From contig CM066984.1 in the NCBI GenBank assembly GCA_033977485.1, positions 28,315,501-28,379,500 of the forward strand: a DNA stretch of 64,000 nucleotides, given 5' to 3'. Positions 44,301-54,315 of this stretch are shown here, in pieces; positions within the stretch are counted from its first letter, which is position 1; each line of letters starts with the position of its first letter. The stretch comes from Hydrangea macrophylla. Lineage: Eukaryota; Streptophyta; Magnoliopsida; Cornales; Hydrangeaceae. The notes under the pieces were generated by a model. That model saw only the letters and a program-made list of their open reading frames with translations, was not told the DNA's origin and did not search any database. The position numbers and the translations under genes were made by a program.

Positions 44301-45020
44301 TGCTCCTGTAGCTAAGTTAACTACGGTTCGCCTTCTGGTTTTCGGCCTCAGAGGGAGTGTTCCGGGAAAGTTTGTTGCCTACGCAAGTCTCTCTATGGCC
44401 TGAAGCAGTCTCCTCGTGCATGGTTTAGTCGATTTAGCGATGTGGTTCTTAGTATGGGATTTATTCAGTGCCATTCTGATCACACATGTTTTATTCGTCG
44501 CTAGTCTCAAGGGAGGTATATTATTATCTCCGTATATGTTGATGATATTATTATTACTAGTAATGATGCATCTGGTATTGCTCAAGTGAAACGTGAACTA
44601 GGTACTTCATTTGATGCTAAGGATTTGGGCCCTCTTCGTTATTTTCTTGGTATTGAGGTTGCTAGGTCCCGCCAAGGTATCTCATTATCCCAAAGAAAGC
44701 ATTCTCTTGATCTTCTTCAGGACACGGGTATGCTTGGGTGTAGGCCTACATCTTCTCCTATTGACCCAAATCATAAGTTAACTGCTGATATGGAGGAGTT
44801 ACTACCAGATCCTTCAGTGTATCAACGTCTTGTGAGACGTCTCATCTATTTGACGAACACAAGACCAGATCTTACTTTTGCTGCCAGTGTTGTGAGCCAA
44901 TTTATGCATTCACCGCGTACGTCTCATTTGGATGCTGTCTACCATATCCTTCGATACCTCAAGACTTGTCCTGGTGTTGGGCTTTTCTTTACAGCAGGAG
45001 AACAGTCAGGTCTCTCCTCC
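41386..45020 (+). pseudogene. Degenerate gag-pol of element G
   Basis: Gag starts MASSGTDKVV at 41386 and shifts frame near 41470. Gag segments follow to about 42180, with a separate frame after it. The zinc-knuckle and protease regions are badly worn. Pre-integrase LWHARLGHAKF and CLVCELSKN near 42870-42985. Integrase YSDVWGPSP near 43050; a TGA near 43240 precedes SDNSQEY; NGVAERKN near 43342. RT pieces: CEWVCSLKHLADGS near 44185, a deletion near 44340 that removes the DVKNAF region, an in-frame TAG near 44502, YVDDIIIT near 44535, then RSRQGISLSQRKHSL. It ends in early RNase H. Confidence 0.87.
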
Positions 45021-45028
45021 TTAGGGCT

Positions 45029-45203
45029 GCTTTGATACCATGTTATTTTTACTGAAAGCTTAGAGAGCTCAATATGTGACTCTCTTTTATTAATCAAGAG
45101 TATATTCAAGTAATTACATTGAGATCCTCTACAAGGTTATAAAATATAAAAATAACCACAAAACATTAAAGGACATAAAGACTATAAAATAAAACATTCA
45201 ACA
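45029..45203 (-). mobile_element. Inverted 5' LTR plus PBS fragment (H)
   Basis: On the minus strand an LTR (45203-45041, TGTTGAATG ... AAAATAACA, about 163 bp) is followed by TGGTATCAAAGC (45040-45029) and a few leader bases. All downstream sequence is missing because element G abuts here. It contains AGCTTAGAGAGCTC and AATAAAAGAGAGTC, similar in layout to the F and I LTR ends. Confidence 0.7.
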
Positions 45204-45776
45204 TTACGTTCATGCATGTGAAGCTGCCAAGAAACTGTCAACAGTAACCCCGAGCGCTCGCTCCTCTGGAGCGCTTGAGTCCTGAGCACTCACGCACCTT
45301 GAGCGCTCGCGTGTGACAGTTCTTTATGATCTTATGTTGTATTGTGTAGATCAACAAGTTAACTTCTTGTATTCATATTATGTGATTATATCTCATATTT
45401 TAGACTTGCAAGTTAGACTAATACACATGCACACTAATTCACTTGCTAAGTTGACAATCTATGCTCAAATCTGCATCTTATATGTTTATCTATGTGCATA
45501 GAAGTTGTTCCTTAACTGCATGTTTAGATTCTGGAATTTGCAAGCCTGAGCGATCAAGCTATCTCTAAGCGCTCGAGCCTCAAGAGCTCACTCCCTTGGA
45601 GCGCTCGCGTACTCAAGTGCTCGAGTACTCCTGAGCGCTCAAGACAGCTTATATTAGAATCTTATATAACATTCTATAATAACATGACGACAACTTGCGT
45701 AACGCGCCAGTGATAATAATGGGAATAATGTACGCGTAATAAGATCGAAACTTGCGTAACAATCATACGCTTAACC
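45204..45776. repeat. Unclassified repeat with GAGCGCTC palindromes
   Basis: Perfect GAGCGCTC octamers occur at 45252, 45301, 45599 and 45633, with several near-copies (GAGCGCTTGAG, AAGCGCTCGAG, TGCTCGAG) between. The right part repeats AACTTGCGTAAC twice. No coding sequence; possibly part of an older LTR element into which D inserted, with the continuation at 59836. Confidence 0.5.
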
Positions 45777-45919
45777 TGAAGAAATAATTATTTGGAAGCT
45801 TAGGGTTGACAATTGTCATGCCCATCATATATATATTAATCAAAGTAAAGAGAATATAAAATTACACATTGACCCACTCATTAACAACTAATTAAAATAA
45901 AAAAGCTATACTCTCAACA
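45777..45919 (-). repeat. 3' LTR of element D
   Basis: 143 bp; on the plus strand TGAAGAAATAATT ... ATACTCTCAACA, followed by the purine tract (complement) at 45920-45935. It shares GGAAGCTTAGGGTTGACAAT with the partner LTR. Confidence 0.9.
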
Positions 45920-45935
45920 CTCCCCCTCAAGCTGG

Positions 45936-46358
45936 TGCAAATATATCTCTCATGTCCAACTTGCCTAGAGCAGTATGATAAGGTTGGCTTCCTGTTCCTT
46001 TGGTGAGGACATCCGCAACTTGATCACTACTTTTTACAAAAGGAATGCAGATAACCCCACTACTCAGCTTTTCTTTGATAAAATGCGGATTAATCTCCAT
46101 ATGCTTGGTTCTATCGTGCTGAACCGGATTATGAGCTACACTGATTGCTGCTTTATTATCACAGTATAGTTTCATAGAATCTACCTGTTCAACTCTTAAA
46201 TCCTTCAACAATGACTTGACCCAAGAAGCTCACAAATACCTTGGGCCATCGCCCTGAACTCAGCCTCGGCTTTAGATCGTGCTACAACATTTTGTTTGTT
46301 GCTTCTCCAAGTAACCAAGTTACCTCCTACAAATGTGCAGTACTCGAAGGTGGACGTT
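45936..46358 (-). pseudogene. Element D RNase H, C-terminal part
   Basis: Reads LYCDNKAAISVAHNPVQHD and ADVLTKGTG, ending RDIFAPA, with a frameshift near 46212 before the SSAEAEF region. It is interrupted at 46359-46363 by element E; the upstream part resumes at 51872. Confidence 0.85.
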
Positions 46359-46363
46359 CTATC
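46359..46363. repeat. Target-site duplication of element E (left)
   Basis: CTATC, identical to 51867-51871; part of the RNase H sequence of element D. Confidence 0.92.
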
Positions 46364-46522
46364 TGTTAGAGTTATTTGTTAGAGTTACTTTTATGTTCTT
46401 GTTATTTTGTTATTACAATGAGGGTCATATTGTAATATTTCTTTCTTTAATATTGTTTAATATATACAGGGGTGAGACAATTTGTCTAACCCTAAGCTTT
46501 ACCCAAAATATGGTGTTCAACA
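46364..46522 (+). repeat. 5' LTR of element E
   Basis: 159 bp, TGTTAGAGTTATTTG ... GGTGTTCAACA, followed directly by the PBS TGGTATCAGAGC at 46523-46534. Confidence 0.95.
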
Positions 46523-47026
46523 TGGTATCAGAGCCACCACCACAATCCTAAACCTAATCACCCCTACGCCACCCCACCACCACCTGCGCCGCCCCTTTTC
46601 CACACCACCCAGCCACGCCGCAACACCAGGGCACCACCAGCACCTGCGCCGGACCACCTGGACACCACCCAGCCCCTGCGCCGCACCATCAGGACACCAC
46701 CCAACGCATCACTCCATGCCTTTAACCATCTAGCCGAACCACCACAGCATCTCCCTACACAGCCACAACCTTCCCATGCTCCAATAGACCAACCGAGACT
46801 TCTAAACTTCACCAACACCACACCGAGATCTACCCAATATTTTTTACCCTCTGAATTTCACTCCCAACCATACAGTTTCAGTTTGATTGAAGTTTCAGCT
46901 TCAACAGTTCTTTAGGTCCCTATATGGACCTTTAAATTGACCCAGTTGGTCTTCCAATGGACCAATACCCAACTTCCCTCGTTTTCCTTCACCTTGTTGT
47001 GGGTTTTCCATTTGTTATCTGGAACT

Positions 47027-50000
47027 ATGACTGACTTTGACAAGCCAGCCACTACAAGTTCCACTACAGTTCAGACTGTGGTTCATCCCTTGGATCCCAA
47101 TCTAAAAATCACTACCGTTCCATTCAATGGCCAAAATTAATTGAAGTGGTCACAGGCGGTAGAACTTTATTTGAAGGCACGCGGGAAGATGGGTCATCCT
47201 GATGGGCGTATTGTGGCCCCTTCCACTACCGATCCGGGTTATGACAAGTGGGAGATTGAGAATTCTGTTATTATGTCTTGGCTCACCAATTCCATGGTTC
47301 CTGAGATTGGTGAGAGCTTTTATCGAATGAAGACAGCTAAGGCTATTTGGGACACCGTTGCTTCGACATTCTCTCGAAGGGGGAATTATGCTCAGGAGTT
47401 TGAGCTTATCCGCTCCATTGACCGTTCTGAGCAGGGTGAGATGACAGTCACCCAATATTATACCTTCCTTACTACTAGTTGGGACAGAGTAGATCATTTA
47501 CAATCCTTTCAGCCCGTTTGTACCACTGATGCAGCGGAGTATCGAAAGCTACTTGAGAAACAACGGGTCTTTAAATTTCTTCAAGGGCTTCATTCTGATT
47601 ACGATGTTGTTCGTAGTCGGGTTCTTGGGATGGATGTTCTCCCTCCCCTTCAGGAGGCCTTTGCTTAGGTTCAGAACAAGGAAAGTCGCCGCTCCGTTAT
47701 GCTTCCGCCTGTATCCACTGAGCGTTCAGCTCTACTTTCTGTCCCGCTCAGAGAGGGGACCCAGCAGAGTACTCCTTCAGACCGGCCTGTCGTGATCTGT
47801 GATTATTATCATCGGCCCCATCATACTCGGGCTAATTGTTGGAGCCTTCACGGACGTCCCCCTGGTGGACGAGGAGGTCGTGGAGGTGGTCATAGCGGAG
47901 GACGTGGGGGCCGAGGAGGTGGTTCCCGTGCCCATCATACTACTACTGATACTTAGACTCCAGCTAGTGTTGAGACTGCTCCAACTACTGATATGTCCCC
48001 TTTATCTCCTGCCGAGCTTGACACTCTCAGAAACTTGATGTCCAGGTGTACTTCATCTCCAGCTGCTAGTGCCTCATCCTCTTTTGCACAATCAGGTAAT
48101 ATTGTCGCACCTGCAAGAGCTTTCCTCTCTCTTTCTTCATCTCATTGGATTATTGATTCAGGGGCTTCTGATCATATGTCTCGTTCTTTTGATCTTTTTT
48201 GTGATTATAAGCCCAGTTCAGGTCAAGACAAAGTTAGAATTGCTGATGGTACCTTTTCCTCTGTCTCGGGGAAAGGTCTTATTCATGTCACTCCTTCTCT
48301 ATCCTTGAGCTCAGTTTTACATGTTCCTAGTTTCTCTCATAATCTTTTATCTTTGAGTCGTATTACTCGGGACTTGAATTGTTCAGTAACCTTTTTTCCC
48401 TCTCATTGTGTCTTTCAGGATCTTCTCACGAAGAGGGTAATTGGCAGTGGTAGAGAGACACAGGGGCTGTATATTCTAGATGAGGGAGAGCAGAATCTGG
48501 ATGAGGGGGAGACGATTGCTTATAATTCTGTCGTTTTGAAGAATAAAGCTGAAGATTTGGTCCTTTGGCATAGGAGATTAAGACACCCATCCTTGTCTCT
48601 ACTTAAATATATGTTTCCATCTCTTGTTACGAATAATAGTATTTCCAATTTCAAGTTTTCTTGTGATGCATGTGAACTTGGTAAACATTTTCGAGCATCT
48701 TATGCTCCCAGCAATAATAAAAGTTCTGTTCTTTTTGCTTTAATACGTTCTGATGTTTGGGGTCCTTCCCGTACTATGTCCTTGAAAGGTCATCAATGGT
48801 TTGTATCTTTTATAGATGATTGTTCTCGTACTACATGGTTGTATATGATGAAAGAAAAGCGGGAAGTTTTTTCTATTTTTCAAAGTTTCCATAAAATGGT
48901 GTGTACCCAGTTTAGGGCGGTTGTAAAAATCTTAAGGTCTGACAATGGGGATGAATACATTGATTCGGGTTTAAGTCAATATTTCGGCTCTCATGGCATT
49001 ATTCACCAGACTTCTTGCACTGACACTCCATAACAAAATGGTGTAGCCGAGCGTAAGAATCGTCACCTTTTAGATGTAGCCTGGTCCTTGCTTTTTCAGG
49101 TACAACCCCTCGTCCTTATTGGGGTGAGGCATTGTTAACCGCAGCTTACCTTATCAATCGCCTACCTACCCGTGTGTTAGATCAGAAAACACCTCTTCAG
49201 GTTCTTTCCGACTCTTTGTTTTCTTCATCCATTCCTTCTCGTGTATTTGGTTGTGTCTGCTTTGTTCATAATCACAGTCCAACCCGTGGGAAATTAGGCT
49301 CTCGTGCAATTAAGTGTCTTTGTTGGTTACTCACCCACTCAAAAAGGTTACAAGTGCTACCACCCTCCGTCTAGGAAATGGTTTGTTACTATGGATGTCA
49401 CATTTGATGAGTCACAGTCCTACTTTCTTGACTCTGCGGTATCTCTTCAGGGGGAGCCGCGGTGTGAAGAGATGCCAGTTTTACCTATGGTGATCGAGAT
49501 GGAGACAAAAGGAAAAGGAAAGTGAGGAGACAGAAAAGGAAAGTGAGAGGAGGGTGCCTGATAAGGAAGTAGTAATTGAGGAACCGAGGGTGAATGAGCT
49601 GAGGGTATATTCCAGGGGAACATGGAGTAAACAAAAGATCAGAGAGACTCCAGAAGTTACTGCTCCTGTTTCTTCCATGCCATTGCCATATCCTCTTAGT
49701 GATGAAGATTCAGGTAATTCCTCTGATACACCCTCTCTTAACATAGATGATTTAGATGTTCCTATTGCTGTTCGAAAGGGTGTTAGATCTTGTACTCAAC
49801 ATCCTATATCTAACTTTGTATCTTATTCTCATTTATCTCCTTCCTATAAAGCCTTTCTTTCCAGAATTTCCTCTGTTAGCATTCCTAACCATGTTCAAAA
49901 AGCTCTTGCTGATCCCAAGTGGAAACATGCCATGATTGAAGAGATGAATGCTCTTCGAAAGACTGGTACTTGGAAGTTGACCATATTGCCTACAGGAAAG

Positions 50001-51700
50001 AGGACTGTGGGGTGGAAGTGGGTGTACACTGTGAAGCAGAGGGCTGATGGTTCTATTGAGAGATATAAAGCGCGGTTGGAAACAAAAGGGTTCACTCAGA
50101 CCTACGGGGTGGACTATGAGGAGACCTTTGCCCCAGTCGCAAAGATTAATTCCATTAGAGTTCTCCTTTCTCTGGCAGCTAATCAGAATTGGCCTCTTCA
50201 CCAGTTTGATGTGAAGAATGCCTTCTTGCACGGTGACCTAGAAGAAGAAGTTTACATGGACATCCCTCCAGGGTTCGAGGACTCCAAGACAAATGGGAAG
50301 GTGTGTAGACTTAAAAAATCTCTGTATGGGCTCAAACAGTCACCAAGAGCCTGGTTTGAGAGATTTACTCAAGCTATGCTTCGGTTTGGATTTAGACAAA
50401 GTCATGCAGATCACACATTGTTCATCAAACATTCCTCGCAGGATAAGACCACTGCTCTTATCGTGTATGTTGATGATATTGTTCTAACTGGAGATGATCT
50501 GGAGGAAATGGATAGATTGAAGAAGCAATTAGCCACTGAATTCGAGATAAAAGACTTGGGGGCCCTAAAGTTTTTCCTTGGGATCGAAGTTGCTAGATCC
50601 AAACATGGGATCTTTATTTCCCAGAGGAAGTATGTCCTAGATTTGTTAAAAGAGACAGGAATGCTGGGCAGTAAAGCGTGTGATACGCATATGGAGCAGA
50701 ATCAGAAACTTGGTGAGGACAGTAGTGGGGAGTTAGTTGACAGGGGGAGTTATCCAACAGCCGCTTTCCTTAATGGCTACCCGCTTTCGAGTGAACTGAA
50801 CTCTTGGACTGGCTGAAAGGGAAAAGGGAAACTGTACAAGGCATTTTTCACTCGTTTACGGGACCAGTGTCAAAGGAAAGGATTGTTGCACTCTCTTGCT
50901 TGAATGAATCGACATTTGTGGATGGTTGTTCATTCGGGATTCTTCTATCTATATTTAGAGCTACTGGATCCACTACTCCGGCTTTTAGCCTTTGGAACCA
51001 GTGGAACCCTAAAGTAACTCGCCCGCAGAGACTTGTTGGTAAGCTCATATATCTCTCTCATACTCGTCCGGATATTGCCTTTTCTGTTAGTGTCGTCAGT
51101 CAGCTTCAGTTTATGCATTCTCCACGACAGTCACAGCAAGACGCCGTTTTCTGGATCCTTCGATATTTGAAGGCTGCTCCAGGGAAAGGTTTGTTCTTTG
51201 CAAAACATGACCACCTAAGGGTGGAAGGGTACACTGATGCAGATTGGGCTGGCTCTATTACTAATACGAGGTCTACCTCAGGGTACTACACATTTGTGGG
51301 AGGTAATCTCGTTACCTGGAGAAGTAAGAAGCAGAATGTAGTGGCCAGGTCAAGTGCAGAAGCTAAATTCAGGGCTATGGCCCAAGATATTTGTGAATTA
51401 TTGTGGATTAAGTCACTACTCAAGGATTTGAATGTTGATCAGACAGAGTCTATGAAGCTTTTTTGTGACAACCAAGCGGCCATTAGTATAGCCCATAACC
51501 CTGTTCAACATGATAGAACAAAGCATGTGGAAATCGATCGACATTTCATTAAAGAGAAGATTAGTAATGGTACTATCTGTGTTCCCTTCGTAAAGACTAG
51601 CGATCAAGTTGCAGATGTTCTTACCAAAGCTATTGGGAGTCGACCTTTCCACATTATCTTAGATAAGCTGAGAATGAGAGATATTTTTGTACCAGCTTGA
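47027..51700 (+). pseudogene. Degenerate gag-pol of element E
   Basis: Gag starts MTDFDKPATTSS at 47027; stops at 47138-47140, near 47666 and near 47955. Zinc knuckle CDYYHRPHHTRANC near 47798 (second Cys changed to Tyr). Protease DSGASDHM near 48160. Integrase RSDVWGPS near 48747, RSDNGDEY near 48937; the conserved CAA of QQNG is TAA at 49031, and the frame shifts near 49100 and again near 49310 and 49500. RT is open from 49554: WKWVYTVKQ, DVKNAFLHGD, YVDDIVLTGDD near 50467. An insertion at about 50756-51028 splits QRLVGKLIYL from upstream. RNase H (TDADWAGSITN, RSSAEAKFRAM, FCDNQAA) ends RDIFVPA at 51700. Confidence 0.9.
50756..51028 (+). other. Foreign insert inside RT/RNase H of element E
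   Basis: About 273 bp of sequence with no counterpart in A, B, C, D or F at this place. It lies between GSYP and RLVGKLIYL. It is richer in G and C than the flanking introns and includes GGCTACCCGCTTTCGAGTG and GCTACTGGATCCACTACTCC. No terminal repeats or target duplication are evident. The origin is unknown; organellar (mitochondrial) DNA is a guess. Confidence 0.75.
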
Positions 51701-51707
51701 GGGGGAG

Positions 51708-51866
51708 TGTTAGAGTTATTTGTTGGAGTTACTTTTATGTTCTTGTTATTTTGTTATTTCAGTGAGGGTCATATTGTAATATTTCTTTCTTTAATATTGT
51801 TTAATATATAAAGGGGTGAGACAATTTGTCTAACCCTAAGCTTTACCCAAAATATGGTGTTTAACA
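51708..51866 (+). repeat. 3' LTR of element E
   Basis: 159 bp after the GAGGGGGAG tract (51699-51707); ends GGTGTTTAACA and is followed by CTATC. Confidence 0.95.
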
Positions 51867-51871
51867 CTATC

Positions 51872-53604
51872 CGTGACAGAACCAGCCCAATCAGCATCTG
51901 TATAAGCCTCTACCCTTAGGTGATCATGCTTAGCAAAAAATAAGCCCTTTCCGGGAGCAGACTTCAAATAACGAAGAATCCTATAGACAGCATCTTGGTT
52001 TGACACCCGAGTAGAATGCATAAATTGACTAACACCACCAACTGCAAAAGCGATATCAGGACGAGTATGAGACAAGTAAATGAGCTTACCGACGAGTCTC
52101 AGATAGCTCCCCCTGTCGACCAATTCTCAGATATATATCCAAGTAGCACGAGAAAAATCATCAATAAAAGAAACAAACCAACGATGACCTTTTAATGACA
52201 TTGTACGAGAAGGACCCCACACATCAGTATGAATTAAAGAAAATGGAACTGAACTTTTATTATCACCCGGAGCATAAGAAGCTCGAAAATGTTTTCCAAA
52301 CTCACAAGCATCACAAGAAAAATCCGAAATACCAGTACTTGCTACAAGAGTAGGAAACATATGCCTAAGTAATGAAAAAGAGGGATGTCCTAGTCTCCTA
52401 TGCCAAAGGTGTAGGTCTTCAGTTTTATTCTGTAGAACAACAGTATGATGAGCTAACTTCTCTCTCCTTCATCAAGAATGTAAAGACCATGCTCCTCTCT
52501 ACCACTGCCAATCGTCCTCGTGATGAGATCCTAAAACACACAACGAGAAGGGTAGAAGGTTACACTACAGTTTAGATCCCGAGTAATACGACTCAAAGAT
52601 AAAAGGTTGTGAGAAAAAGTAGGAACATGTAACACAGAAGTCAATGGCAGAGAAGGAGTAGCATGAATTAAACCTTTCCCGGTAATAGAGGAGAAGGTAC
52701 CATCAGCTATTCTAACTTTTTATCTTGGCCTGAAAATGACTCATAATCAAAGAAAATGTTAGATGAAGGGGACATGTGATCTGAGGCACCGGAATTAATT
52801 ATCCAAGGAGATGAGACATGAGAAAGGAGTGCTCTTGGTGACTTAACAACATTACCTAACTTGTCAAAAGATGATGAGGAGCTTGTAGATGTCAGAACAA
52901 CACACCAGGCCATCAGATGCCTGACAGTCTCAAGCTCGGTGGCAGACAAGGACCTGGGGCTGGCATCAGAAGATGGAGCTGTACCACTAGAACCCGGAGC
53001 AGTAGTCTCAGGAACGGTAGAATAATGTGCACGGGCAGCCTCTCCGCAGCCACCAGAACGACCTCCACGACCCCCTCCTCGACCTCCACGACCTCCCTGA
53101 CCACCAGGTGGTTTGCCATGGAGGCTCCAACAGTTAGCTCGAGTATGATGGGGCTTAAAACAGTAGTCACAAATCACTACCGGTCGGTCGGAAGACATTG
53201 ACTACTGAGTTCCATCTCTAGGTGGAAAAGACACTAATGCAGACCTCTCGGTAAATGTAGGTGGAAGCATGACAAAACGGGGGCTCTCCTCATTCTGTAC
53301 ATAAGCAAAGGCTTCCTAAAGTGAGGGAAGAGTGTCCATCCCAAGTACCCGACTATGAACTGCATCATAATCTAGGTGAAGTGCCTTAAGAAATTTAAAG
53401 ACCCTCTTCTTCTCTAGTAGCTTCCTGTATCCCTCAGCATCAGTAACACAGACAGGCTGATAGGCCTGAAGATGGTCAACACAATCCCAATTGGTGGTAA
53501 GAAACTGGAAATATTTGGTGACAGTCATGTCACCTTGTTCCGAACGATCAATGGAACGAAGCAACTCAAACTCCTATGCGTAATTACCCCGTCGAGAGAA
53601 AGTA
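51872..53604 (-). pseudogene. Element D: RNase H start fused to integrase, protease and gag
   Basis: Reading from 53604 downward: gag (LRSIDRSEQGDMTVTKYF), zinc knuckle CDYCFKPHHTRANC near 53165, protease NSGASDHM near 52790 (catalytic triplet DSG changed to NSG), pre-integrase finger CDACEFGKHF near 52310, integrase HTDVWGPSR near 52230 and DDFSRATWIYI. Near 52125 it jumps to SYLRLVGKLIYLSHTRPD and TDADWAGSVTD of RNase H. The missing piece covers the integrase catalytic centre, its C-terminus and most of RT. Confidence 0.88.
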
Positions 53605-53609
53605 GAAGT
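53605..53609. repeat. Target-site duplication of element C (left)
   Basis: GAAGT here and GATGT at 58924-58928. Element A has GATGT in the same gag context near 23210, so the left copy carries a later point change. Confidence 0.8.
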
Positions 53610-53771
53610 TGTTAGTTTACGTGTTTTATTATTTTTATTTTTTACTTTATTCTCCTTATTCTTATATATTAGACATAGGGGCACTATTGTAATTCTGTTT
53701 CTTCTCTTCATATAATAAAATACAGGAGGCTTCCTTGGTCTCCTTAGTTTTGCCCTAAATCTAATTCTACA
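53610..53771 (+). repeat. 5' LTR of element C
   Basis: 162 bp, TGTTAGTTTACGTG ... TAATTCTACA, followed by PBS TGGTATCAGAGC at 53772-53783. Confidence 0.94.
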
Positions 53772-54315
53772 TGGTATCAGAGCTTCCCTAAGAGGGATTG
53801 TCATCCACCACCACAAAACACCACAGACCACCACCCCAACCACACCCTAACCACCAGCCGCAGCCTACCAGATGTCATCAGCCCTAGTCGCAGCCCTCCC
53901 AGGGCACCACAACCCAAAGCCGCAACCCCCCTGGGCCTCGCCTCATCAAGCCGCAACCCCTAGGGGCTTCGCTGGACACATGCGCAGCCCACTAGGACTT
54001 CAGCTCCTCCACATCCAGCCCCTACACCTAGCCGCAGGTTCTTCCATGGTTCACTAGCCTCTGTTGACCCTTTTTAGTCGAGATTCGATTGGTTTTTTTT
54101 TTGCCTTCTTCCTTCCCTAAAGTTCTGTCCAAGAGCTCCTGTTGATTGTTTTTCACTTCTCTCGGTTCTTTGGTCCTTCTATGGACCATGATGACTGATT
54201 TTCTTGCATCCTGTATGGTGCTTTAGAGTACGATTGTGTGCTACAATTCCATTGATACCAGCTCTTTCACTTTGTTTGTCGATTGATCCGGGTATTTGTT
54301 GCGTGTCGATTCAAG

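Larger units (their letters stand above)
40781..45020 (+). mobile_element. Ty1/copia element G, 3'-truncated
   Basis: 5' LTR, PBS, gag, integrase, RT and the start of RNase H are present in plus orientation. The element stops abruptly near 45020 and is joined to an inverted LTR fragment, so there is no 3' LTR and no target duplication. Its protein (WSSSLRLFLGGKHKIGWL; CELSKNTRTSYIPR) is a different lineage from A-F. Confidence 0.87.
46364..51866 (+). mobile_element. Ty1/copia element E, nested in D
   Basis: Complete element of 5503 bp with 159-bp LTRs (five differences by eye), PBS, polypurine tract and perfect CTATC duplication. Gag-pol is recognisable throughout but carries several stops and frameshifts, plus an approximately 273-bp foreign insertion in the RT/RNase H junction. 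Confidence 0.95.

Noticed and set aside
53872..54057. 61-residue ORF before gag of element C
   Set aside because: Leader sequence between PBS and gag; no conservation with the leaders of sister elements.
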